Assembly: GCF_036013975.1 (NCBI RefSeq)
Contig: NZ_CP107904.1
Span: forward strand, 6,411,001-6,475,000
Reading direction: 5' to 3'
DNA from: Kitasatospora sp. NBC_00458
GTDB lineage: Bacteria > Actinomycetota > Actinomycetes > Streptomycetales > Streptomycetaceae
DNA: 64,000 nucleotides
The notes beneath the pieces are model-generated. The model was not told the origin of the DNA. It made no database searches and worked only from the letters and a program-made list of their open reading frames with translations. The position numbers and the translations under genes were made by a program. Of the stretch, positions 41,935 through 50,825 are shown piece after piece (position 1 is the stretch's first letter; every line of letters begins with the position of its first letter).

Positions 41935-42126
41935 GGCCCCGGGGCGGTGGTTGGGGTGGGGGGGGGTGGCTGCGGTGGCGGTGGCTGGGGCGGGCGGCCT
42001 GCCGCCCCCTGCCGTGGGCGGTGCGGGCGGTGCGGGCGGTACGGGCGTCGCGGGCGGTGCGGGCGGTGCGGGCCGAAGATCATCCGGGTGAAAGGACTGT
42101 CCGGGTAGGCCGATAGGGTTACGCCC

Positions 42127-42804
42127 ATGGCACCGCGTCCACTGAATGAGATCGTCGAGCCCGGGTGGGCCACCGCGCTGGAGCCGGTGGCCGGGCGGGT
42201 CGCCGCGATGGGCGACTTCCTCCGCGCCGAACTGGCGGCCGGCCGCACGTACCTGCCCTCCGGGCCTAACGTGCTGCGCGCCTTCCAGCAGCCCTTCGCC
42301 GACGTGCGGGTGCTGATCGTCGGGCAGGACCCGTACCCCACGCCGGGCCACGCGGTCGGCCTCAGCTTCTCGGTGGGGGCGGAGGTCCGCCCGATCCCGG
42401 CGAGCCTGATCAACATCTTCCAGGAGTACGGGAACGACCTCGGCCTCCCGCAGCCGTCCAACGGCGACCTCACCCCCTGGACGCAGCAGGGCGTCCTGCT
42501 GCTGAACCGCGCCCTCACCACCGCGCCGCGCAAGCCCGCCGCGCACCGGGGCAAGGGCTGGGAGGAGGTCACCGAGCAGGCGATCCGCGCCCTGGCGGCG
42601 CGCGGCGGCCCGCTGGTGGCGGTCCTCTGGGGCCGGGACGCGCGCAACCTGCGTCCGCTGCTGGGGGAGATCCCGGCGATCGAGTCCGCCCACCCGAGCC
42701 CGTACTCGGCGAACGGCGGGTTCTTCGGCTCGCGCCCGTTCAGCCGGGCCAACGAGCTGCTGGTGCGGCAGGGCGCGCAGCCGGTGGACTGGCGCCTGCC
42801 GTAG
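42127..42804 (+). CDS. ung: Uracil-DNA glycosylase, family 1
   Basis: 225 residues, standard length. Removes uracil from DNA. Catalytic GQDPYPTPGHAVGLSFS carries the activating aspartate, and HPSPYS is the DNA-intercalation/His motif; LLNRALT and VLWGRDAR also fit. Apparent leaderless gene: TAGGGT at 42114 to 42119 lies seven bases before the ATG. The preceding 100 bases are gcgggcggt repeats. Confidence 0.96.
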   Translation: MAPRPLNEIVEPGWATALEPVAGRVAAMGDFLRAELAAGRTYLPSGPNVLRAFQQPFADVRVLIVGQDPYPTPGHAVGLSFSVGAEVRPIPASLINIFQEYGNDLGLPQPSNGDLTPWTQQGVLLLNRALTTAPRKPAAHRGKGWEEVTEQAIRALAARGGPLVAVLWGRDARNLRPLLGEIPAIESAHPSPYSANGGFFGSRPFSRANELLVRQGAQPVDWRLP

Positions 42805-42814
42805 CCGGCGGGCT

Positions 42815-42885
42815 CAGGTGGCGCGGCGCAGGTGGCGCGCGCACAGGCAGCGCGCGTAGGTAGCGCGCGTAGGTAGCGCGCGGCG
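42815..42885. repeat. 13-bp tandem repeats related to aggtagcgcgcgt
   Basis: Five imperfect copies between ung and the sortase-anchored protein gene. Followed at about 42905 to 42960 by less GC-rich sequence that probably contains the next promoter, and by a hairpin (ctggcggctc ... gagcgccag) at about 42976 to 43003. Confidence 0.75.
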
Positions 42886-43077
42886 CGCCGTCCGTGTCGT
42901 CCTCGGGCGTCAACCTCACCCTAACGAGTGAAATGACGTTCTGTGTGACTCATGTGACGGATTGTTCGAGAAGACTGGCGGCTCGTCGTTCGGAGCGCCA
43001 GCCCCTTTGCCCCGCCCCTACGGGTGGGTGATGTCGGAGGCGCGCTCTGCCTCTTCACCACCCGTGGGGGTACCGCC

Positions 43078-44202
43078 ATGTCCTCGTCCGCCATGTCCTC
43101 GTCCCGTTCCGTCTCCGTGCCCGCCGCCGGCGCCGCCGCCCTCGCGGTGGCGGCGCTGATGGCCCCGCCGTCCGCGGCCCACGCCACCGCGCCGACGGCC
43201 TCCCCGACCTCCTCCGCGTCCGCGGCGGCCCCGGGCTCCCCGACCGGCAGGGCTCGCGCCGTCACCGTCGAACTCGACCTGGACGTCAGCCTGTTGAACA
43301 AGACCGTGGACGTCCCGGTGAACATCGCGCTCAACAAGGTCGAGACCCCCGCACAGCGGGACGGCTCCGTCCTCACCGCCACCGTCGACGGCGTCGACCA
43401 GCAGGGCCCGGTCACCCTGGTCAAGGCGGACATCGGCAAGTCGGTGACCAGGGCCGACGCCAAGGGCGCCTCCGCCGCCGTCCAACTGGTCAACGCCGAC
43501 GTCCACGCCCCCGGCCTCCCGGCCACCACCCTGCTCGGCCTGGAGTCCCTCAGCGCCACCGCCACCTGCCCGGTCGACGGGCAGCCGACCGCCGACGTGG
43601 TCGCGCCCGCCAAGCTCACCCTCCTCGGCAAGCCCGTCACCGTCAGCCTCTACGGGCCGACCAGGGTGGACGTGCCACTGGTCGGCAGCGTGTCCGTCGA
43701 GTTCTCCAAGAAGTCCACCACCTCGACGACGGCCGCCGCCTCGGCCCTGGAGGTACGGGTCGAGGTCGACCCGCTCAACCTCAACGTCGCCAAGGTGACG
43801 GGCACCGTCACGGTCGCCTCGGTGAGCTGCGAGAAGCCGACCCCCGCGCCCACCGCCACGGCGCCCGCCACCCCCCCGGCCACGGCCCCGTCGAGCGCGG
43901 CCCCGGCCACCGCGGCGCCGACCGCGCAGCCGGTCGTCGACGGCACCCCCACCGGTGCCCCCGGCACCGGCCGCGCCGCCGCCCCGCAGGCCGCCACCGG
44001 CACCCAGGCCGCCCGCCGCCCCGCCTCCGGCACCGCCCCGGCCTCCGCGCCCGCCGCCGACCACCTCGCCGCCACCGGCGGCAGCGGCACCACCGCCCCG
44101 CTCGCCGCCGGCGCCGCCGCACTGGTCGCGGCCGGCGCCTGCGCCCTCTGGGCCACCCGCCGCCGCCGGGCCGCCACCGCCGCCCACGCCCGCCGGCACT
44201 GA
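43078..44202 (+). CDS. Sortase-anchored secreted protein, SCO1860-like
   Basis: 374 residues. Signal peptide (SVPAAGAAALAVAALMAPPSAAHA) at about residues 11 to 36, a folded beta-rich domain to about residue 265 with paired cysteines (TATCPVDG, VASVSCEKP), a Thr/Pro/Ala wall-spanning region, the sorting signal LAATG (DHLAATGGSG), a hydrophobic segment and an arginine-rich tail. Class E sortases recognise LAxTG in actinomycetes, so this protein should be linked to peptidoglycan. Resembles the SCO1860 family of unknown role. ATG 43078 chosen with GGGGGT upstream. Confidence 0.85.
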   Translation: MSSSAMSSSRSVSVPAAGAAALAVAALMAPPSAAHATAPTASPTSSASAAAPGSPTGRARAVTVELDLDVSLLNKTVDVPVNIALNKVETPAQRDGSVLTATVDGVDQQGPVTLVKADIGKSVTRADAKGASAAVQLVNADVHAPGLPATTLLGLESLSATATCPVDGQPTADVVAPAKLTLLGKPVTVSLYGPTRVDVPLVGSVSVEFSKKSTTSTTAAASALEVRVEVDPLNLNVAKVTGTVTVASVSCEKPTPAPTATAPATPPATAPSSAAPATAAPTAQPVVDGTPTGAPGTGRAAAPQAATGTQAARRPASGTAPASAPAADHLAATGGSGTTAPLAAGAAALVAAGACALWATRRRRAATAAHARRH

Positions 44203-44220
44203 ACCCCGCCCCGCCCCCGC

Positions 44221-44248
44221 GCGGGAGTGCCACCCGCGGCACTCCCGC
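44221..44248 (+). terminator. Terminator after the SCO1860-like gene
   Basis: Perfect 11-bp stem GCGGGAGTGCC / GGCACTCCCGC with loop ACCCGC. Confidence 0.75.
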
Positions 44249-44277
44249 ACGGTGACCGTGCCGACGCGGACGGTTGG

Positions 44278-44315
44278 TTCACATGGGCGTTACATGAGAG
44301 GAACAACCGGGAAAC
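44278..44315 (+). promoter_or_regulatory. GlnR binding region upstream of glnII
   Basis: Four 5-bp half sites spaced by six bases: TTCAC, GTTAC, GGAAC, GAAAC. This matches the GlnR box pattern gTnAc-n6-GaAAc, and glnII is a known GlnR target in Streptomyces. Confidence 0.8.
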
Positions 44316-44370
44316 GGCGGCTTGCGACGCTACGCGGGCACCCACCACTCAGTTTGCGAGGTACACCGCC

Positions 44371-45393
44371 GTGGCAATCAAGGCCGAGTACATCTGGATC
44401 GACGGCACCAAGCCGACCGCCAAGCTCCGCTCCAAGACTCGGGTCCTGCCGAACGCCGACAAGATCCCCACCTGGGGCTTCGACGGTTCCTCGACCAACC
44501 AGGCCGAAGGCCACGCCTCGGACCGAGTGCTGGAGCCGGTCAAGGTCACCAAGGACCCGATCCGCGGCGGCGACAACATCCTCGTCCTCTGCGAGGTCCA
44601 CGAGACCGACGGCACCCCGCACGAGTCGAACACCCGCGCCCTGCTGCGCACCGCCGCCGAGCAGTACGCGGCGCAGGAGTCGATCTTCGGCATCGAGCAG
44701 GAGTACACCTTCTTCAAGGGCTCCCGCCCGCTCGGCTTCCCCGAGGGCGGCTTCCCGGCCCCGCAGGGCGGCTACTACTGCGGCGTCGGCGCCGAGGAGG
44801 TCTTCGGCCGCGAGATCGTCGAGCTGCACCTCGACCGCTGCATCGACGCCGGCCTCGCCATCTGCGGCATCAACGCCGAGGTCATGCCCGGCCAGTGGGA
44901 GTTCCAGATCGGCCCGGTCGACGCCCTGACCGTCTCCGACGACATGTGGATCGCCCGCTACCTGCTCTACCGCACCGCCGAGGAGTTCGGCATCGACGCC
45001 ACCCTCGATGCCAAGCCGGCCAGGGGCGACTGGAACGGTGCGGGTGCGCACACCAACTTCTCCACCCGGGCGATGCGCGAGGGCTACGACGCGATCATCA
45101 CCGCCTGCGAGTCGCTCGGCGCCTCCCAGGAGATCGTCCTGGAGCACGTCAGCCAGTACGGCGACGACATCCAGTCCCGCCTGACCGGCAAGCACGAGAC
45201 CGCCCCGTGGAACGTCTACTCCTACGGCGTCTCCAACCGCGGCGCGTCGGTCCGCATCCCGTGGCAGGTCGAGGTGGAGCAGAAGGGCTACATCGAGGAC
45301 CGCCGCCCCAACGCGAACGTCGACCCGTACGTGGTCACCCGCCTGCTGATCAACACCTGCTGCGCCGCCCTGGAGAAGGCCGGCCAGGTCTGA
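44371..45393 (+). CDS. glnII: Glutamine synthetase type II
   Basis: 340 residues, the length of eukaryote-like GSII rather than the 470-residue GSI. Catalyses ATP-dependent glutamine formation from glutamate and ammonia. Motifs: KIPTWGFDGSSTNQAEG, FGIEQEYTFF (metal glutamates), PGQWEFQIGP, GDWNGAGAHTNFSTRAMR and NRGASVRIPW. GTG 44371 has GAGG nine bases upstream. Controlled by nitrogen through the GlnR box 56 to 93 bases upstream, and ended by a strong terminator. Confidence 0.97.
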   Translation: MAIKAEYIWIDGTKPTAKLRSKTRVLPNADKIPTWGFDGSSTNQAEGHASDRVLEPVKVTKDPIRGGDNILVLCEVHETDGTPHESNTRALLRTAAEQYAAQESIFGIEQEYTFFKGSRPLGFPEGGFPAPQGGYYCGVGAEEVFGREIVELHLDRCIDAGLAICGINAEVMPGQWEFQIGPVDALTVSDDMWIARYLLYRTAEEFGIDATLDAKPARGDWNGAGAHTNFSTRAMREGYDAIITACESLGASQEIVLEHVSQYGDDIQSRLTGKHETAPWNVYSYGVSNRGASVRIPWQVEVEQKGYIEDRRPNANVDPYVVTRLLINTCCAALEKAGQV

Positions 45394-45434
45394 GCCACCG
45401 CTCGCCGCTCACCGCTCGCCGGTGACGGCGAGGC

Positions 45435-45478
45435 GCCCGCCGGGCCTCCCCCTGCTGCACGGGGGAGGCCCGGCGGGC
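45435..45478. terminator. Terminator after glnII
   Basis: Perfect 18-bp stem GCCCGCCGGGCCTCCCCC with its complement, loop TGCTGCAC, followed by TTTCG. Lies between convergent genes and may serve both. Confidence 0.85.
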
Positions 45479-45494
45479 TTTCGCGTACCCGGGG

Positions 45495-48400
45495 TCAGCC
45501 GGGGTGGATCGCGTCGGCCAGCTCACCGGCGAGGGGGGCGAGCTCCGGCAGACGCCGCGCCAGGTTGCGCAGGTGGACGGCGTACGCCTCGCGCTGGACG
45601 TCGCCGCCGTGCTCGATGATCACCGCGGCGATCTCCCGGGTGGCGTCGGTTCTGCCCAGGCCGAGCAGGATGACCAGGGCGAACAGTCCGCCGTGGGTGT
45701 GGTCCAGCAGCTCCGGACAGGCGGCCTCGACGGCGCCGAGACGGTCGAGGTCCGCGGCCTCGACGGCCGCGAGGGCCTCGTCGACCGCGAGATCGGGGTC
45801 GGCGACGATCCCGTAGACCTGCTGCAGCGGCATGACCCGGGCCAGGCGGACGATCGCGAGGTGCCGGCGGACCTCCGGGTCGTCCACCTGCGAGAGCACC
45901 TCGGAGAACCGGGGGTCGTGCAGTTCCGACCGGTGCGCGGCGTGGAACGCCTGGGACTCGGTCCAGGTGGGGAGGGCCGTCCAGGCGGCCGCGAGGGCCA
46001 TCGCGTCGTGCTCGCGCCGGCCGGCGGCGAGGACCGCCGGGAGGCCGAGGGCGTCGATGTCGTCGAGCACCCTGGTGAGGTCGGCGATGTCCGAGTCCTC
46101 GGGGAACATCTCGCCGGCCAGCCGCAGGTGGTCCCGGCCGGCGGGCGTCCGGAGCCGGTCGGCATGGTCGTGCAGGAACCTCTCGACGTCGGGCCAGCCC
46201 TCCTGGCCGCCCCAGACGTCGAGCAGGCCGATGAACTCCTTCGGAAGGGGGTCGGTGGCCCAGCCTGGCAGGCCGCCGATGGTGGTGGGGAGGTTCGACA
46301 CCAGCGTGCGGATCTCCAGCCGGGCGGCGCCCAGTTGCCGCGGCTCGCCGTGGGCGGCGGCGCCGGTGGCTTCGACGAGCAGTTCGAGGGCGCGCCGGTG
46401 GTCGCCCCGTCCGGCGAGCCAGTAGGCGTAGTGGGCCCGCAGCACGGCCTGGGGGAGGGGGCGGCCGCGTAGCGCGGCCAGGGCGTCCTGCCAGGCGGTG
46501 TGCGCCGGTTCGCGGTCGGTGTGCAGGGCGGCGAGGGAGTGGAGGGCTCTGGTGAGGCCGCTGAGGAAGTCGGTGGGATCGGCTTCGGCGAGTCGGCGGT
46601 AGTGGGTGACGGCCTCGGCGGTGGAGTCGAGGGCCCCGGCCCGGTTCCCGCTGTCGAACTGCTGGAGGGCCAGGTTGTCGAGGGCACCGGCGAGGTGGGG
46701 GAGGTGGGCGACGGGGTCGGCTCCGGCGAGTCGGCGGTAGCGGCTGACGGCTTCGGTGGCGGAGGCGAGGGCCGCCGCGCCGCTGCCCGTCCTGGATTGC
46801 TGGAGGGCCAGGTTGTCGAGGGCACCGGCGAGGTGGGGGGCGAAGGCGGCGGGGTCGGCTTCGGCGAGTCGGCGGTGGAGGGTGACGGCTTCGGTGGCGG
46901 AGGCGAGGGCTGCCGCGTCGCTGCCGGTCTTGGAGTCCCCGGTGTCCAGGGTGGCGAGCTGGTTGAGGGCGTCGGCGAGGTGGGGGGCGAAGGCGGCGGG
47001 GTCGGTTCCGGCGAGTCGGCGGTAGTGGGTGACGGCTTCGGTGACGGATGCCAGAGCCGCCGCGTCATCGCCGGTCCTGCTCTGGTGGGTGCCCAGGTTG
47101 CGCAGCGAGTAGGCGAGTTGGGGAAGGAAGACCTCCGGTTCGTCGGCGGCCAGCTGACGGCAGATCGCGGTGGCTTCCGAGCTGGTGGAGAGTGCGTCCG
47201 CCCTGCTGCCGTTGGCGGCCTGCCTGTCGGCGAGGCTGTTGAGGGCGTCGGCGAGCAGAGGGAGGAAAGCGGCGGGGTTGGTGTCGGCGAGATCGAGGTA
47301 GCGGTCGACGGCCTCGGTGGCGGTGGCGAGTGCGGCCGCCCGGTCGCCGTTGGCGGCCTGTCCGTCGGCGAGGTTGGTGAGGGCGCCGGCGAGGTCGGGG
47401 GCGAAGGCGGCGGGGGCGGCTTCGGCGAGTCGGCGGTAGTGGATGACGGCTTCGGTGGCGGTGGCGAGTGCGGCCGCCCGTTCGCCGTTGTCGGCCTGTT
47501 CGTTGGCGAGGTTGTTGAGGGCGTCCGCGAGGTGGGCGGCGGGGTCGGCTCCGGCGAGCCTTCGGATGAGGCCGACGGCCTCGGTGGCGGAGGCCAGGGC
47601 CGAGCTCCGGTCCCCGCGGGCGGACTGGTGGACGGAGAGGTTGTTGAGGGAGCGGGCGAGGACGGGGAGGTGGATGGCGGGGTCGGCTTCGGCGAGCCTT
47701 CGGATGAGGCCGACGGCTTCGCTGGCGTCGGCCAGGGCGCCCGCGCGGTCGCCTTGGTCGGAGCGACGGTTGGCGAGGGTGTTGAGGGAGCGGACGAGGC
47801 CGGGGAGGTGGGCGGCGGGGTCGGCTTCGGCGAGTCGGCGGTGGAGGGTGACGGCCTCGGTGGCGGAGGCCAGGGCCGAGGCCCGGTCCCCGAGCCCGGA
47901 CTGGTGGACGGCGAGGTTGCTGAGGATGCCCGCGAGGCCGGTGAGCTGGGTGGCCGGGTCGGCATCGGCCAGCCGACGGGCGAGGACGACGGCCTCGGTG
48001 GCGGCGGCGAGGGCGCCCGCCCGGTCGCCGTGGTCGGAGCGGTGGACGGCGAGGTTGTCGAGGCCGGCGGCGAGGTCCGGGAGGAAGACGGCCGGGTTGG
48101 CGCGGACGAGGTGGCGTACGAGGTTGACGGCCTCGGTGGCGGCGGCGAGGGCGCCGGTCCGGTCGCCCTGGTCGGAGCGGTGCTTGGCGAGGTTGCCGAG
48201 GCTGGTGGCGAGGCGGGGGAGGTGGGCGGCGGGGTCGGCTTCGGCGAGTCGGCGGTAGTGGGTGACGGCTTCGGTGACGGTGGTGAGGGCGGTCGCCCGG
48301 TCGCCGTTGTCGGCCTGGTCGGCGGCGAGGTTGGTCAGGGCGCTGGCCAGGTCGGGGAGGTGGGCGGCGGGGTCGGCTTCGGCGAGTCGGCGTACGAGGT

Positions 48401-50825
48401 TGACGGCCTCGGTGACGGAGGCCAGGGCGCCAGGCTTGTCACCGGCCGTCGACTGCTGCGTGGCGAGGTTGTTGAGGGAGCTGGCGAGGGCGGGACGGTA
48501 GGCGGGGTCGGCTTCGGCGAGTCGGCGGTAGAGGGTGACGGCCTCGGTGACGGTGGTGAGGGCGGTGGCCCGGTCGCCGACTTGGAACTGCTGGACGGCG
48601 AGGTTGTTGAGGGAGGCGGTGAGGTCGGTGAGGAAGGCGGGGTCGGCGATCGCGAGTCGGCGGTAGATGCCGACGGCTCGGGTGAAGGCGGTCAGCCCCG
48701 CGGCCTGGTCTCCGGTGTGGTGCCGGCGCCGCCCCAGGCGGTTGAGGAGGATGCCGATCTGGTGGTCCGTCGTCCCGGCGGCCGCGAGGGCCGCGTCCAA
48801 CCGGCGCTGCTCCGCCCGGAGCGCGAGGTGCGGGACCCCGATCGAGGTGAACGGGATCGTCTCCGCCAGTTCGGCCAGCCAGACCGGTGCCTCCGGCGCG
48901 TCGACCAGCCGTCCGAGTGCTTCCAGGACCGCTCCGCCCTGATCCGTGGCCACTGTCAGGGCGGGACGCCAGCGCTCCGCCCCGGCAGCGGTCCAGTCGG
49001 CGACCATGCCCGCCGCCGTCGCCTGGTCGGCCGCCGCTGCGCGGTTGAACTGGCGTAGTGCGCTCACCACTTGATCCTCGCCGAGTCCGCTCAGCGCGGC
49101 CGTCAGCAGTTCCTCGTCCTCCCGGAGCGTGCGCAGCGTCAGGTGGTCGGCGATCGGGTCGGGGCGGAGGGCGAGCGGTTCGCCGGGGGCGGGCTGGAGG
49201 CAGTCGGTGAGCGCGCCGCGGATCTGTTCCCGCCACCGCGCGTCGTCCGCGAGCTCCTCGACCGCGCGCAGGGCGGCGGCGGTCGCCTTCCGGCCGGTGG
49301 GCGCGCGCAGGGTGAGGCAGGTGACGGCGCGGTCGAGGACGTCGAGCGGGGCGTCGCCGGTGGTGCCGGTGGCCCGCCGGTAGACCTGGGCCCAGTACGA
49401 GCGCTCGTGGTCGAGCACCTCCTCGTACAGTTCGGCGCGGGTGGCGGGGAGCCGCTCCCGGTCCGGGGTGCGGGAGGCGAGGAAGGCGAGCAGCAGGCGG
49501 TCCAGGGTGGTCCAGTCCTGCGGGGCGGCGTCGGCGAGGTCCTCCGGGGCGAGGGCCCGGGCGCCGGGCCCGAACGCCTCGACGGCGCGCCGGGCCAGCG
49601 CCCGCCCGTCGGGGTGCTCGGGCGGCAGCATCATCGGCGGGCGTTCGCGGCAGGGGTGGCCGTCGGCGAGCCACGCCCGGCGCAGGTCGGGCAGCCACTG
49701 CCCGTCGGTGGAGCGGGCGGTCATGAGGACCACGGCGGGCGCGGCGCCGCGCTCGGCGCGGCGGCGAAGCACTCTGAACAGTTCGCGGGCCTCGGCGGGC
49801 CGGGCGTCGGCGTAGTCCAGGACGATGAGCGTGGGTGAGACGACGACGCCCAGCCAGTCGAGGCCGGGTGTGTCCTTGCGCAGGTAGCCCGCGTACCAGT
49901 CGTGCTGCTCGGCGAGCCGGTGGGCGACTTCGAGGGCGAGCCGGGTCTTCCCCGCGCCGCCGACGCCGTGGACGACGGCGACGCCGGTGTGCTGCCCCTC
50001 GGCGACGGACCGGCACCAGTCGGTCAGGACGGTGAGTTCGTCGCGCGCCTGGAACCGCACCGCGTTGTGCTCGGGCCGCAGCAGCCGCAGCGGGCGGTGG
50101 ACCTGCGGGTCGAACGGCAGGTACGGGGCGCGCAGCGGGTCGTCGGCCCGGTGCACCGACGGGGTGTGGGTGTCCTGCGCGTGCCAGAGCCGGGCGATGT
50201 CGACGGCGGTGCGCCACCGCCAGTCCGCCGCGTACCGGGCGCCGGTGCGGGCGGCGTCGGCGAAGGCGGCGCCGGTGCCGGTGATCGGGGAGGTGGGCAG
50301 GGCGTGGGCGAGGCCGACGGGGTCGAGGACGAGCAGGGGGCGGGCGGGGCCGTGGACTTCGGCGCGGACGAGGTCGTCCCAGTCCTCCGGCCGCTCGGCC
50401 CACAGGTCGGTGTCCGGCGGGCGCGGTTCGCCGGGGTCGGGGTCGTCGACGCGGACGCCGAGCAGTGCGTGGCCGGGGCCGCTGCCGCCGGGCGGGTCGA
50501 CGAGGAGCACGAACGGGTGCAGGCCGGCGTGCAGGCAGGCGGCGGCGAGGACGAGGGCGAGGTCGAGGCAGGTGGCGTGCCGGGGGCTCCACAGCACTTC
50601 GGCCGGCTGCCGGACGGCCTGCCGGCCGGCTTCGTCGCTCGGTGCCTCGTACGAGTAGGTGATGCCGGCGCCCGCGAGGGCCTCGTACACGGCGCGGGCC
50701 TGGTCGAGGCGGCTGCCGCCGGCGGGGCCGGGGAGGCGGACGAGGGCGGCGACCTCGTCGGGGCGGACGTACTTGGCGAGGGCGGCGTCCTCGCCCTCCT
50801 GGTTCCAGCGGGGCCACGAGGTCAC
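45495..50825 (-). CDS. Large STAND-like protein: transglutaminase-like domain, P-loop NTPase and about 18 TPR repeats
   Basis: 1776 residues. Residues about 75 to 125: papain-like/transglutaminase region with Cys86 (RHATCLDLALVLAAACLHAGL, abbreviated) and His119 (PGHALLGV). Residues 250 to 500: P-loop ATPase, Walker A HGVGGAGKTRLALEVAHRLA at 286 to 305 and Walker B PTLIVLDYAD. Residues about 700 to 1480: roughly 18 tetratricopeptide-like repeats of 46 residues (EAVTLHRRLAEADPAAHLP type). The last 250 residues are helical. This architecture fits STAND NTPases that sense a signal through repeats and switch an effector. GTG 50825 overlaps the stop of the upstream hydrolase gene as GTGA; the open frame continues to 54101 but that is another gene's shadow. 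Conflict or defence role is inferred. Confidence 0.85.
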   Translation of the reverse strand: MTSWPRWNQEGEDAALAKYVRPDEVAALVRLPGPAGGSRLDQARAVYEALAGAGITYSYEAPSDEAGRQAVRQPAEVLWSPRHATCLDLALVLAAACLHAGLHPFVLLVDPPGGSGPGHALLGVRVDDPDPGEPRPPDTDLWAERPEDWDDLVRAEVHGPARPLLVLDPVGLAHALPTSPITGTGAAFADAARTGARYAADWRWRTAVDIARLWHAQDTHTPSVHRADDPLRAPYLPFDPQVHRPLRLLRPEHNAVRFQARDELTVLTDWCRSVAEGQHTGVAVVHGVGGAGKTRLALEVAHRLAEQHDWYAGYLRKDTPGLDWLGVVVSPTLIVLDYADARPAEARELFRVLRRRAERGAAPAVVLMTARSTDGQWLPDLRRAWLADGHPCRERPPMMLPPEHPDGRALARRAVEAFGPGARALAPEDLADAAPQDWTTLDRLLLAFLASRTPDRERLPATRAELYEEVLDHERSYWAQVYRRATGTTGDAPLDVLDRAVTCLTLRAPTGRKATAAALRAVEELADDARWREQIRGALTDCLQPAPGEPLALRPDPIADHLTLRTLREDEELLTAALSGLGEDQVVSALRQFNRAAAADQATAAGMVADWTAAGAERWRPALTVATDQGGAVLEALGRLVDAPEAPVWLAELAETIPFTSIGVPHLALRAEQRRLDAALAAAGTTDHQIGILLNRLGRRRHHTGDQAAGLTAFTRAVGIYRRLAIADPAFLTDLTASLNNLAVQQFQVGDRATALTTVTEAVTLYRRLAEADPAYRPALASSLNNLATQQSTAGDKPGALASVTEAVNLVRRLAEADPAAHLPDLASALTNLAADQADNGDRATALTTVTEAVTHYRRLAEADPAAHLPRLATSLGNLAKHRSDQGDRTGALAAATEAVNLVRHLVRANPAVFLPDLAAGLDNLAVHRSDHGDRAGALAAATEAVVLARRLADADPATQLTGLAGILSNLAVHQSGLGDRASALASATEAVTLHRRLAEADPAAHLPGLVRSLNTLANRRSDQGDRAGALADASEAVGLIRRLAEADPAIHLPVLARSLNNLSVHQSARGDRSSALASATEAVGLIRRLAGADPAAHLADALNNLANEQADNGERAAALATATEAVIHYRRLAEAAPAAFAPDLAGALTNLADGQAANGDRAAALATATEAVDRYLDLADTNPAAFLPLLADALNSLADRQAANGSRADALSTSSEATAICRQLAADEPEVFLPQLAYSLRNLGTHQSRTGDDAAALASVTEAVTHYRRLAGTDPAAFAPHLADALNQLATLDTGDSKTGSDAAALASATEAVTLHRRLAEADPAAFAPHLAGALDNLALQQSRTGSGAAALASATEAVSRYRRLAGADPVAHLPHLAGALDNLALQQFDSGNRAGALDSTAEAVTHYRRLAEADPTDFLSGLTRALHSLAALHTDREPAHTAWQDALAALRGRPLPQAVLRAHYAYWLAGRGDHRRALELLVEATGAAAHGEPRQLGAARLEIRTLVSNLPTTIGGLPGWATDPLPKEFIGLLDVWGGQEGWPDVERFLHDHADRLRTPAGRDHLRLAGEMFPEDSDIADLTRVLDDIDALGLPAVLAAGRREHDAMALAAAWTALPTWTESQAFHAAHRSELHDPRFSEVLSQVDDPEVRRHLAIVRLARVMPLQQVYGIVADPDLAVDEALAAVEAADLDRLGAVEAACPELLDHTHGGLFALVILLGLGRTDATREIAAVIIEHGGDVQREAYAVHLRNLARRLPELAPLAGELADAIHPG
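46540..48700 (-). repeat. About 138-bp tandem repeats encoding the TPR array
   Basis: Successive units of about 46 codons with strongly conserved DNA, for example cgagtcggcggtagtgggtg and gcggcggggtcggcttcggc recurring throughout. The sequence identity implies recent amplification and would promote slippage or recombination. Confidence 0.9.

Noticed and set aside
42815..42885. Short repeats downstream of ung as a CRISPR or origin element
   Set aside because: 13-bp contiguous imperfect repeats without spacers or DnaA-type boxes; ordinary GC-rich slippage product.
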